From Kitasatospora aureofaciens (GTDB taxonomy: Bacteria > Actinomycetota > Actinomycetes > Streptomycetales > Streptomycetaceae), in assembly GCA_000720845.1 (NCBI GenBank), contig JODU01000022.1, forward strand, positions 54,245 through 118,244: a stretch of DNA of 64,000 bases, given 5' to 3'. The translations under genes were made by a program, and so were the position numbers. Shown here in pieces: positions 54,081 to 62,047 of the stretch. Position 1 is the stretch's first letter, and each line of letters starts with the position of its first letter. Below the pieces are notes generated by a model, which did not search any database, had not been told where the DNA came from, and worked only from the letters and a program-made list of their open reading frames with translations.

Positions 54081-54986
54081 CTAATGCGGCGCCCCGCGCC
54101 ATCCGGAAACCGGCAACGCGAATTTCGCCACCAGCCGGTCCGTGAACGACGCGTGGTGCAGCCGCGCCAGCCGCACCGGCACCGCGCCCCGCCGGACCTC
54201 CACCCGCGCCCCCGGCGGCAGCTCCACCGTCCGCCGCCCGTCACACCACAGCACCCCCGGCGGGACATGCGGCAGCACCTCCACCGCGAGCACCGAGTCC
54301 GGCGAGGTGACCAGCGGCTTCGCGAACAGCGCGTGGGCGCTGATCGGCACCATCAGCAGCGCCTCCACCTCGGGCCACACCACAGGACCCCCGGCCGAGA
54401 AGGCGTACGCCGTCGACCCGGTCGGCGTCGACAGCACGATGCCGTCGCAGCCGAACCCGGTCACCGGCCGGCCGTCGATCTCCAGCACGACTTCCAGCAG
54501 CTTCTCCGCGCCGGCCTTCTGCACGGCGGCCTCGTTCAGCGCCCAGTCGGTGTGCACGATGTCGCCGTTGCGGTGCACGACGACGTCGACGGTCATCCGC
54601 TCCTCGACCTCGTAGGCCCGGCTCACCACCCGGTCGACGACCTTGTCCAGGTCGTCACGCTCGGCCTCCGCGAGGAAGCCGACCCGCCCGAGGTTGACCC
54701 CGAGCATCGGCACTCCGGACGCGCGGGCGAACTCGGCGCCGCGCAGCAGCGTGCCGTCGCCGCCCAGCACGATCAGCAGCTCGCACCCGTCCAGGCACTG
54801 CGGAGTGGCCTCGCCGACCAGCTCCACCTCGCCCGGCAGCGGCAGGTCGCGTGCCTCGGCCTCCAGGACCCTCACCCCGATCCCGGCCCGCAGCAGCCCC
54901 TTGACCACCAGCTCGGCGCTGCGAATGGCAGCGGGGCGCCCGGTGTGGGCGAGCAGGAAAACAGTACGCGCTCGGTTCTGTGTCAA
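54081..54986 (-). CDS. nadK: NAD kinase
   Basis: A 301-residue kinase making NADP from NAD. Signature GGDGTLLRGAEFAR with the catalytic Asp, GVNLGRVGFLAE, NEAAVQKAG, and TPTGSTAYAFSAGGPVVWP. The start is TTG 54986, overlapping the tlyA stop as TTGA, with GGAGG seven bases upstream. The tlyA-nadK-recN order is conserved in actinobacteria. Confidence 0.96.
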   Translation of the reverse strand: MTQNRARTVFLLAHTGRPAAIRSAELVVKGLLRAGIGVRVLEAEARDLPLPGEVELVGEATPQCLDGCELLIVLGGDGTLLRGAEFARASGVPMLGVNLGRVGFLAEAERDDLDKVVDRVVSRAYEVEERMTVDVVVHRNGDIVHTDWALNEAAVQKAGAEKLLEVVLEIDGRPVTGFGCDGIVLSTPTGSTAYAFSAGGPVVWPEVEALLMVPISAHALFAKPLVTSPDSVLAVEVLPHVPPGVLWCDGRRTVELPPGARVEVRRGAVPVRLARLHHASFTDRLVAKFALPVSGWRGAPH

Positions 54987-55798
54987 CGCGGCCCCTCCGC
55001 CACTGCACGGTCAACATCGGCCGGGTCCAGTTCACCGGCCCCAGCCCGCAGCCACAGAAAGTACTCGACGTTCCCGGAGGGACCCGGCAGCGGGCTGGCG
55101 GTGACCCCCTTCACCCCGAGCCCCAGCTCCCAGGCCCTGCGCGCGACCGACCGCACGGCCTCGGCCCGCAACTGCGCGCTGCGCACCACTCCCCCGCTGC
55201 CGAGCCGTTCCTTCCCCACCTCGAACTGCGGCTTCACCATCATCACCAGGTCGGCGTCCGGCCGGGTGCACCGCACCAGGGCGGGCAGTACCAGTCCGAG
55301 CGGGATGAAGGACAGATCCCCCACGACAAGGTCCACGGGCTCCCCATCGATCGCTTCCGGCGTCAACTCGCGTACGTTCGTACGGTCCTTGACGGTGACG
55401 CGTTCATCCTGCCGGAGACTCCACGCGAGTTGTCCGTAGCCGACGTCCACGGCGACGACGTGCGCGGCGCCCGCCCGCAGCAGTACGTCGGTGAAGCCGC
55501 CGGTGGAGGCACCGGCGTCCAGGGCCCGCCGCCCCTCGACGACGAGGCCCTGCGGCACGAACGCCGACAGTGCCCCGGCGAGCTTGTGGCCGCCGCGCGA
55601 GACGTAGTCGGGGTCGTTGTCGTCGGCGGTCACCACGATCGCCGCGGCGGTCTCTACCTGCGTGGCGGGCTTCGTCGCGACGGTCTTGCCGACGGTGACC
55701 CGCCCGGCGGCGATCAGCTGGCTCGCGTGCTCGCGCGAGCGCGCCAGCTTGCGGCGGACCAGCTCCGCGTCGAGACGGCGGCGTGCGACTCCTGCCAC
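54983..55798 (-). CDS. tlyA: TlyA-family rRNA 2'-O-methyltransferase
   Basis: A 271-residue protein. An N-terminal S4-like domain (RRRLDAELVRRKLARSREHASQLIAAGRVTV) precedes a FtsJ-type SAM methyltransferase fold: ALDAGASTGGFTDVLLRAGA, VAVDVGYGQLAW, VDLVVGDLSFIPL and VMMVKPQFEVGKE. In mycobacteria TlyA methylates 16S C1409 and 23S C1920 and governs capreomycin sensitivity. The first clear GTG with an AGGAG (11 bases away) is at 55798. Confidence 0.93.
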   Translation of the reverse strand: MAGVARRRLDAELVRRKLARSREHASQLIAAGRVTVGKTVATKPATQVETAAAIVVTADDNDPDYVSRGGHKLAGALSAFVPQGLVVEGRRALDAGASTGGFTDVLLRAGAAHVVAVDVGYGQLAWSLRQDERVTVKDRTNVRELTPEAIDGEPVDLVVGDLSFIPLGLVLPALVRCTRPDADLVMMVKPQFEVGKERLGSGGVVRSAQLRAEAVRSVARRAWELGLGVKGVTASPLPGPSGNVEYFLWLRAGAGELDPADVDRAVAEGPR

Positions 55799-55805
55799 GT
55801 TCGGT

Positions 55806-56102
55806 TCAGCTCCTGTGTTCGTGCGGGGACGGGGGCGCCGGTGGTCCCGGGCGGGCGTCGAGCGCGGTGAGCGCGTCGCGCAGCCCCCGGTGTACATCCT
55901 CGTACACCTCCACGTGTCCGTCGGTGGCCAGGTGGTCGGCGTCGGCCAGCCGCGCCAGCCGGGCGTCGACCTCGGCGTTCCCGGTGGGGGCGCGGGGGAC
56001 GTCCAGCGGGGCGGGGGCGGCCGGCTCGTACCCGGGGCCGGGGGCCGCCCCGGGCTCCGCCTCCTCGGGCTCGGTCTGCGGCTCCGGTACTGCGTCGCTC
56101 AT
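55806..56102 (-). CDS. Small hypothetical protein upstream of tlyA
   Basis: A 98-residue protein: the first 40 residues are Pro/Glu/Ala-rich (EPQTEPEEAEPGAAPGPGYEP), and the rest has NAEVDARLARLADADHLATDGHVEVYEDVHRGLRDALTALD. It ends 7 bp before the tlyA start, so it should be cotranscribed. Conserved Streptomyces/actinobacterial small proteins like this exist before tlyA, but no function is known. It is divergent from the SCP2-like gene at 56145. Confidence 0.75.
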   Translation of the reverse strand: MSDAVPEPQTEPEEAEPGAAPGPGYEPAAPAPLDVPRAPTGNAEVDARLARLADADHLATDGHVEVYEDVHRGLRDALTALDARPGPPAPPSPHEHRS

Positions 56103-56144
56103 GCCCCGACGCTACCGCGTGGCACTGGGGTACGGTCGGTCCCG

Positions 56145-56492
56145 ATGGCGACGACTGAGGAGTGCCGTGCCGCACTCGACAAGCTCTCGGACAGCATGCG
56201 GGACGCCGAAGGGGACGTGCGGTCGGCCACGGAGCTGGACCGCTCGGTGAGCTGCCACATCACCGACCTGGACGTCACCTTCGCCGGACGCATGGCGGAC
56301 GGCCGCATCGACGTGCGCGAGACCCTTGAGGGGCCGCCGCGCGAGAAGGCCGAGATCAGGCTGGCGATGACCGGCGACGACCTGGTGGCCCTGGTGGCGG
56401 GCGAACTGAACTTCGCCAGGGCCTGGGGCTCGGGCCGGGTGAAGCTGGAAGCGGGCCTCAGGGACCTGTTCCGGCTCAGGAAGCTCCTGTAG
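56145..56492 (+). CDS. SCP2 sterol-binding-domain-like protein
   Basis: A 115-residue protein fitting the SCP2/alkyl-sulfatase C-terminal-like fold: DRSVSCHITDLDVTFAGRMADGRIDVRETLEGPPREKAEIRLAMTGDDLVALVAGELNFARAWGSGRVKLEAGLRDLFRLRKLL. The motif with a hydrophobic cavity and a Gly-x-Lys-x-Glu-Gly-like end is characteristic. TACGGT eight bases before ATG 56145 points to leaderless translation. Its last 17 bp overlap the end of the convergent transporter ATPase. Confidence 0.78.
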   Translation: MATTEECRAALDKLSDSMRDAEGDVRSATELDRSVSCHITDLDVTFAGRMADGRIDVRETLEGPPREKAEIRLAMTGDDLVALVAGELNFARAWGSGRVKLEAGLRDLFRLRKLL

Positions 56493-57351
56493 CCGCCACC
56501 TTGTCCAGCTCGGTACGGCCCTTGCGGGCGGCCGGCACCACCAGTGGCGTGCCCGTCTCCGGGTCGTCGATGACCTGGCAGCGCAGCCCGAAGACCCGCT
56601 CGACCAGGTCGGCGGTGACGATGTCCTTCGGCGCGCCCTCGGCGATGATCTCCCCGTCGCGCAGGGCGATGAGGTGGGTGGCGTAGCGGGCGGCGTGGTT
56701 GAGGTCGTGCAGCACGGCCACGAGGGTGCGGCCCTGCTCCTCGTGGAGTTCCGCGCACAGGTCGAGCACGTCGATCTGGTGCTGGATGTCCAGGTACGTC
56801 GTCGGCTCGTCGAGGAGCAGCAGCGGGGTCTGCTGGGCGAGCGCCATGGCGATCCATACGCGCTGGCGCTGTCCGCCGGAGAGTTCGTCGACGTAGCGGT
56901 CGGCCAGCTCCGAGATGCCGGTGCGGGCCATCGACTCCTGGACGACCCGCTCGTCCTCGGTCGACCACTGGCGCAGGATGCCCTGGTGCGGGTAGCGGCC
57001 GCGGCCGACGAGGTCGCCGACGGTGATGCCGTCGGGCGCGATGGAGGACTGCGGGAGCAAGCCGAGGGTCCGGGCGACCTGCTTGGCGGGCATCGACTGG
57101 ATGACCGACCCGTCGAGCAGCACCCGGCCCTGGCTCGGCTTGAGCATCCGTGACAGGGCGCGCAGCAGGGTGGACTTGCCGCACGCGTTCGGACCGACGA
57201 TCACGGTGAAGGAGTTGTCGGGTATCTCCACCGACAGCTGCTCCGCGATGACCCGCTGGTCGTAGGCGAGGGTGACGTTCTCGGCGGTCAGGCGGTTCAC
57301 GTTGCTCCTTTGGTTGTTCGACCCGCTGCGGTGGCCGGTGCCGGCGCTCAT
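56476..57351 (-). CDS. Iron-siderophore ABC transporter ATP-binding protein (FecE/FhuC type)
   Basis: A 291-residue ABC ATPase. Walker A IVGPNACGKSTLLRAL, Q-loop LLPQSSIAPDGITV, signature LSGGQRQRVWIAMALAQ, Walker B LLLLDEPTTYLDIQHQIDVLDL, H-loop VLHDLNHAARYA. This matches FhuC/FecE siderophore importers. ATG 57351 overlaps the preceding permease stop as ATGA. It is the third gene of the iron-boxed operon. It overlaps the SCP2-like gene tail-to-tail by 17 bp. Confidence 0.94.
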   Translation of the reverse strand: MSAGTGHRSGSNNQRSNVNRLTAENVTLAYDQRVIAEQLSVEIPDNSFTVIVGPNACGKSTLLRALSRMLKPSQGRVLLDGSVIQSMPAKQVARTLGLLPQSSIAPDGITVGDLVGRGRYPHQGILRQWSTEDERVVQESMARTGISELADRYVDELSGGQRQRVWIAMALAQQTPLLLLDEPTTYLDIQHQIDVLDLCAELHEEQGRTLVAVLHDLNHAARYATHLIALRDGEIIAEGAPKDIVTADLVERVFGLRCQVIDDPETGTPLVVPAARKGRTELDKVAATGAS

Positions 57352-58403
57352 ATCCGTCCCGCCTTGCGCTCGGTGACCAGCAGCCACAGCAGGTAGACGC
57401 CGCCGAGGACGCCGGTGACGACACCTACGGGCAACTGGTCGGCGCCGAAGACCCGCTGCGAGATGAAGTCGGCGCCGACCAGCAGGGCGGCGCCCATGCA
57501 CAGGGACGGCAGCAGGTTGGGACCGGGCGAGCGGGTCAGCCGCCGGGCGAGCTGCGGCGCGGTGAGCGCCACGAAGCTGACCGGTCCCGCGGCGGCGGTG
57601 GCCGAGGCGGTGAGCAGTACGGCGGCCACCATCAGCAACGCCCGCACCCGCTCGACGCGCACCCCGAGCGCGTACGAGATGTCGTCGCCCATCTCCATCA
57701 TCCGCAGCGCCCGCCCGTTGGTGAGCACGAGCGGCACGAGCACGGCGCACAGCGCGAGCAGGGGCCAGACCTGGTCCCAGTCGCGGCCGTTGAGGGAGCC
57801 GGTCATCCAGACGACGGCGCGGGAGGCGTCGACGATGTCGGCGCGGGTGAGCAGGTAGCCGTTGACCGCCGTGACGATCGCGGACACGCCGATACCGACC
57901 AGGACCAGCCGGTATCCGTGCACGCCCTGCTTCCAGGCGAGCAGGTAGATGGCGAGACCGGTCACCAGGCCACCGGCCAGCGCGCCGACGGTGACCTGGG
58001 CCGAGCTGCCGGAGAACAGGACGATCATGATGAGCGCACCGGCCGTCGCGCCCTGCCCGAGGCCGAGTACGTCCGGACTGCCGAGCGGGTTGCGGGAGAT
58101 GGCCTGGAAGAGGGCGCCCCCGACGCCGAGCGCGGCGCCGACCAGCAGTCCGACCAGGACCCGCGGCAGTCGCAGTTCGTTGACGATGAACTCCTGCCCG
58201 GCGTTGCCCTGGCCGACCAGGGTCTTCAGCACGTCGGCGGGCGGTATGTCGAAGTCGCCGGTGCCGATCAGCAGCACGCTCGTGGCGAGCGTGAGGAGCA
58301 GCAGCAGGGCGACCACGACGGTGGCCCGCACGTCCAGGCGGAAGGACAGCCCGCCCGGGCTGCGCACGGCACGGTTGGTCTTCACGGTCTTCCCGTTCCT
58401 CAC
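57348..58403 (-). CDS. Iron-siderophore ABC transporter permease 2 (FecCD family)
   Basis: A 351-residue membrane protein with about nine or ten helices. FecCD markers: LRLPRVLVGLLVGAALGVGGALFQAISRNPLGSPDVLGLGQGATAGAL, the EAA-like loop ALGVRVERVRAL, and GPVSFVALTAPQLARRL. The GTG start at 58403 overlaps the previous permease stop as GTGA. Together with the other permease it forms the heterodimeric channel. Confidence 0.94.
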   Translation of the reverse strand: MRNGKTVKTNRAVRSPGGLSFRLDVRATVVVALLLLLTLATSVLLIGTGDFDIPPADVLKTLVGQGNAGQEFIVNELRLPRVLVGLLVGAALGVGGALFQAISRNPLGSPDVLGLGQGATAGALIMIVLFSGSSAQVTVGALAGGLVTGLAIYLLAWKQGVHGYRLVLVGIGVSAIVTAVNGYLLTRADIVDASRAVVWMTGSLNGRDWDQVWPLLALCAVLVPLVLTNGRALRMMEMGDDISYALGVRVERVRALLMVAAVLLTASATAAAGPVSFVALTAPQLARRLTRSPGPNLLPSLCMGAALLVGADFISQRVFGADQLPVGVVTGVLGGVYLLWLLVTERKAGRI

Positions 58404-59446
58404 AGCTGGGCCGTCCTCCGCCGTCGTACGAGAAAGATGAAGACCGGCCCGCCGAGGACGGCGGTGACGATGCCGACCTGGAGTTCCGAGGGCCGGGCCA
58501 CGATCCGGCCCAGGACGTCCGCGCCCAGCAGCAGCACCGGGGACAGGATCGCCGCGTAGGGCAGGATCCAGCGCATGTCGGGTCCGGTGAAGGAGCGGAC
58601 GATGTGCGGGATCATCAGCCCGACGAACACGATCGGCCCGCAGGCGGCGGTCGCGGCCCCGCACAGCACGGTCGCGGCGAGCATGGACAGCGCCCGGGTG
58701 CGGTTCAGGTTGGCGCCCAGGGCCTTGGCGGTGTCGTCGCCCATCTCCATGGCGTTGAGCGGCCGGGCGAGCGCGAGGGCCAGGACCGTGCCCACCACGA
58801 AGAAGGGCAGCACCTCCTTGATGGTCCCGTTCGTCGCCGAGGCGAGCGAACCGACCGTCCAGAAGCGCATCCGGCCCAGCGCCGCGTCATCCATGATCAT
58901 CACGGCCTGGAGGTAGCCGAAGAGCGCGGCACTGATCGCGGTCCCCGCCAGCACCAGCCGCACCGGCGTGGCACCCCGGCTGCCGCCCAGGAACCAGACC
59001 AGTGCGCCGACCCCCGCCGCACCGGCGAAGGCGAACCACACGTACCCGGTGAGCGAGGTGACGCCGAAGAAGGTGATGCCCGTGACGACGGCCGCCGAGG
59101 CGCCCGCGTTGATGCCGAGCAGTCCGGGATCGGCCAGCGGATTGCGGGTCAGCGCCTGCAGTACGGCTCCCGCGAGGCCGAGGGCGGCGCCGGCCAGCAG
59201 ACCGAGGACGGTGCGCGACAGCCGCTCGCCGACCACGACGTCGCCGTAGGTGCCCGAGTCGTGGAAGAGGCCGTGCCAGACCTCCGACAGGGACAGGTCC
59301 TTCGCGCCGATCGCGATGCTCGCCACCACGATGAGCACCAGGGCCGCCACGGAAACGGGCAGCCCCGCGGCACGCAGGACACGGCGCTTGGAGGGTGGCA
59401 CGGGAGCGGTCTCCGCGCGCTGTTCGGGGGGACTGTCGACCAACAC
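58400..59446 (-). CDS. Iron-siderophore ABC transporter permease 1 (FecCD family)
   Basis: A 348-residue FecCD permease, first gene of the operon. Markers: ERLSRTVLGLLAGAALGLAGAVLQALTRNPLADPGLLGINAGASAAVVTGI, GDDTAKALGANLNRTRALSMLAA and CGPIVFVGLMIPHIVR. The start is GTG 59446. TAACCT six bases upstream implies a leaderless transcript, and the iron box 59451-59469 overlaps this promoter. No binding protein is encoded nearby. Confidence 0.94.
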   Translation of the reverse strand: MLVDSPPEQRAETAPVPPSKRRVLRAAGLPVSVAALVLIVVASIAIGAKDLSLSEVWHGLFHDSGTYGDVVVGERLSRTVLGLLAGAALGLAGAVLQALTRNPLADPGLLGINAGASAAVVTGITFFGVTSLTGYVWFAFAGAAGVGALVWFLGGSRGATPVRLVLAGTAISAALFGYLQAVMIMDDAALGRMRFWTVGSLASATNGTIKEVLPFFVVGTVLALALARPLNAMEMGDDTAKALGANLNRTRALSMLAATVLCGAATAACGPIVFVGLMIPHIVRSFTGPDMRWILPYAAILSPVLLLGADVLGRIVARPSELQVGIVTAVLGGPVFIFLVRRRRTAQL

Positions 59447-59450
59447 GCAG

Positions 59451-59469
59451 TTAGGTTAGCCTACCCTGC
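59451..59469 (-). promoter_or_regulatory. Iron box (DmdR/IdeR-type operator)
   Basis: TTAGGTTAGCCTACCCTGC matches the DtxR/IdeR consensus TTAGGTTAGGCTAACCTAA at about 15 of 19 positions. It overlaps the -10 (TAACCT on the minus strand) of the siderophore transporter operon, so iron-loaded DmdR should repress it. Confidence 0.85.
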
Positions 59470-59557
59470 CAATCGATCACGATCCGCGAGTCCTCCGAGG
59501 CCGCCCCGGCCCGGCGCGCTCCGGCCCGTGAACGGGCGCCTTCCCCGGTACGCCGCC

Positions 59558-60589
59558 TCACAACCCCAACCGCGCCAGCGCCTTCCCCGAGTCCAGCTCG
59601 CAACCCCGCTCTCCGCCCGCCGTCCAGGCCGCCGCGCACAGCGCACGCAGCCCGTCCAGCGCCGCGCCCTCGCCGTCCAGCTCCAGCCGCTCGGCGCCGG
59701 CCGTCGCCGTCCAGCCGCCGCAGCGAAAGCCTCCCTCCGCGTCACCGGTGACCTCCGGCTGCCCGGTGAGCAGGCCGCGCAGATCGGCGTCGACGTACGT
59801 CGGCCGGTGCCGCGGCGGCGCCGCCAGCAACTGCGCTCCGTCGGTCACGCCGGTCAGGACGAGCAGCGAGTCGACCTCCCCGTTGAACGCGCCCTCGATG
59901 TCCGTGTCCAGCCGGTCGCCCACCACCAGGGGGCGTCGGGCGCCGGTCCGCAGGATCGTCTCCCGGTGCATGGGGGGCAAGGGCTTCCCCGCGACCTGCG
60001 GCTCGGCGCCGGTCGCGATCCGCACGACCTCCACCGCCGCGCCGTTGCCCGGGGCGATCCCGCGGGCGCCCGGGATGGTCAGGTCGGTGTTGGAGGCGTA
60101 CCAGGGCACGCCCCGCGCGATCGCGTAGCAGGCCTCGGCGAACCGGCCCCAAGGCAGCTCGGGACCGCCGAACCCCTGCACCACGGCCGCCGGATCGTCC
60201 TCGGCCGACTCCACGGGCTCGAGACCGCGCTCGCGCAGCGCCACGCGCAGCCCTTCACCGCCGATCACCAGCACCCGCGCCCCCGAGGGCACCTGCTCGG
60301 CGATCAGCCGGGCCACCGCCTGCGCCGACGTGATGACGTCCTCGGCGCCCGTCGGTATGCCCAGCTCGGTCAGGTGCGCGGCCACCGCGTCGGGAGTCCG
60401 GAGCGCGTTGTTGGTGACGTACGCCAGGCGCATGCCGCCGTCGCGGGCCGTGGCGAGGGAGTCGACGGCGTGCGCGATCGCGTCACCCCCGGCATACACC
60501 ACGCCGTCCAGGTCGAGCAGCGCCGTGTCGTAGGCCTCGTTCAGACCGCGCCCACTGCCCTCGGGCCTCGTCCTGACGCTCCGGCTCAT
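59558..60589 (-). CDS. HAD-IIA hydrolase (NagD/p-nitrophenylphosphatase-like)
   Basis: A 343-residue HAD-superfamily phosphatase. Motif I LLDLDGVVYAG (nucleophile Asp), motif II YVTNNALRTPD, cap-domain C2 type with GKPLPPMHRETIL, and motif IV VVGDRLDTDIEGAFNGEVDSLLVLTGVT. Such enzymes hydrolyse sugar or nucleotide phosphates. ATG 60589 has AGGAG nine bases upstream. The C-terminal 70 residues beyond the core are extra and Ala/Gly-rich. Confidence 0.9.
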   Translation of the reverse strand: MSRSVRTRPEGSGRGLNEAYDTALLDLDGVVYAGGDAIAHAVDSLATARDGGMRLAYVTNNALRTPDAVAAHLTELGIPTGAEDVITSAQAVARLIAEQVPSGARVLVIGGEGLRVALRERGLEPVESAEDDPAAVVQGFGGPELPWGRFAEACYAIARGVPWYASNTDLTIPGARGIAPGNGAAVEVVRIATGAEPQVAGKPLPPMHRETILRTGARRPLVVGDRLDTDIEGAFNGEVDSLLVLTGVTDGAQLLAAPPRHRPTYVDADLRGLLTGQPEVTGDAEGGFRCGGWTATAGAERLELDGEGAALDGLRALCAAAWTAGGERGCELDSGKALARLGL

Positions 60590-60661
60590 TGCGCATCGCT
60601 CCTCGTTCGTCGCCTTTCCCCCGATCATCCCCCATGCCACTGACACACGTACGATGCCGGG

Positions 60662-61954
60662 ATGAACTCTGCAGGTCACCCGGAAGCAACGGCGCGCCGG
60701 GGCCTGGAACTCACCCCGTTCCGAGGCCTCCGCTACGACCCCGACCGGGTCGGCAGCCTGGCCGCCGTGACCTCCCCTCCCTACGACGTCGTGGTCCGCC
60801 CCGACGGCCTGCTGCACCTCGAGTCCGCCGACCCGTACAACATCGTCCGGCTGATCCTGCCCCAGGCCGCCACGCCTGAGGCACGCAACGAGCAGGCCGC
60901 CCGCACTCTGCGGCGCTGGACGACGGAAGGCGTCCTGACGACCGACCCCGAACCGGGCCTGTACGTCTACGAGCAGCGCGACCGCGAAGGCCTGCTGCAG
61001 CGCGGCGTCATCGGCGCCCTGCGCGTGTCGGACCCCGCCGAGCAGGTGGTCCTGCCGCACGAGGACGTCATGCCCCACGTCGTCGCCGACCGCGCGGCAC
61101 TCATGCGGGCCACCCGGGCGAACCTCGAACCGCTGCTCCTGACCTACCGCGGCGACGGCGAGGCGCCGGCCACCACCGCCCTCGTGGAACGCACCGCCGA
61201 ACAGCCACCGCTCCTGTCCACGACCACGGAGGACGGCTACTGCCACCGCCTGTGGTCGGTCAGCGAACCGGACACCGTGGCCCGCGTCCAGGCCGAGCTG
61301 TCCCGGCACCAGGCCCTCATCGCCGACGGCCACCACCGCTGGGCCACCTACCGCACCCTCCGCGCGGAACACCCCTCGCCCAGCCCGTGGGACCACGGCC
61401 TGGTCCTCCTGGTCGACACGGCCCGCTACCCGCTCCGCGTCCGCGCCATCCACCGGCTGCTGCACGGCGTCCCGGTGCACGACGCCGTGGCCGCCCTGGC
61501 CGGGCACTTCCGCGTCCGCCGCTTGGACACGCCCCTGGAGGCGTCCCTGGAAACCCTGGCCGAGGCGGCCGACACGGGCAACGTCTTCCTCCTGGCCGGC
61601 GACGGTGCCTTCCACCTCGTCGACCTGCCGGACCCCGGCCTGCTGGCGCGCACGGTCCCCGCCGACCGGCCCGAGGCCTGGCGGACCCTGGACGCCACCG
61701 TCCTGCACGCCACCCTCCTCGCCCACGTCTGGCACGTCCCCGACGACTCGGCGGCCCACATCTCGTACATCCACGACACGGCGGCCACCGTCGCGAAGGC
61801 CGAACGCGACGGCGGTACGGCGGTGCTGATGCACCCGGTCCGCGAGGAGGTCGTGCGCGACCTGGCCCGGCAGGGCGTCACCATGCCCCGCAAGTCCACC
61901 TCCTTCGGCCCGAAGCCGGCCTCGGGCCTGGTACTGCGCACACTCGACGCCTGA
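60662..61954 (+). CDS. DUF1015 family protein
   Basis: A 430-residue protein of the DUF1015 family: LTPFRGLRYDPDRVGSLAAVTSPPYDVV at the N-terminus, RLILPQAATPEARNEQAARTLRRW, ADGHHRWATYRTLR and SYIHDTAATVAKAERDGGTAVLMHPV. The His-Arg-Tyr pattern (ADGHHRWATY) is the family hallmark. The biochemical role is unknown. ATG 60662 is preceded by TACGAT five bases away, pointing to leaderless translation. Divergent from the HAD gene (gap 72 bp). Confidence 0.88.
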   Translation: MNSAGHPEATARRGLELTPFRGLRYDPDRVGSLAAVTSPPYDVVVRPDGLLHLESADPYNIVRLILPQAATPEARNEQAARTLRRWTTEGVLTTDPEPGLYVYEQRDREGLLQRGVIGALRVSDPAEQVVLPHEDVMPHVVADRAALMRATRANLEPLLLTYRGDGEAPATTALVERTAEQPPLLSTTTEDGYCHRLWSVSEPDTVARVQAELSRHQALIADGHHRWATYRTLRAEHPSPSPWDHGLVLLVDTARYPLRVRAIHRLLHGVPVHDAVAALAGHFRVRRLDTPLEASLETLAEAADTGNVFLLAGDGAFHLVDLPDPGLLARTVPADRPEAWRTLDATVLHATLLAHVWHVPDDSAAHISYIHDTAATVAKAERDGGTAVLMHPVREEVVRDLARQGVTMPRKSTSFGPKPASGLVLRTLDA

Positions 61955-61961
61955 GACGGGA

Positions 61962-62032
61962 CGGCCTGACGACACGCCGAAGGGGGCGGGCCCGTGCACC
62001 GGACCCGCCCCCTTCGACTCGCCGTCAGGCCG
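61962..62032. terminator. Nested bidirectional terminator
   Basis: An inner stem (CGAAGGGGGCGGG, 61978-61990, with its complement 62004-62016) sits inside a second perfect inverted repeat (CGGCCTGACG 61962-61971, CGTCAGGCCG 62023-62032). It separates the convergent DUF1015 and TPR-like genes. Confidence 0.8.
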
Positions 62033-62047
62033 CCAGGCCGTCAGTCC

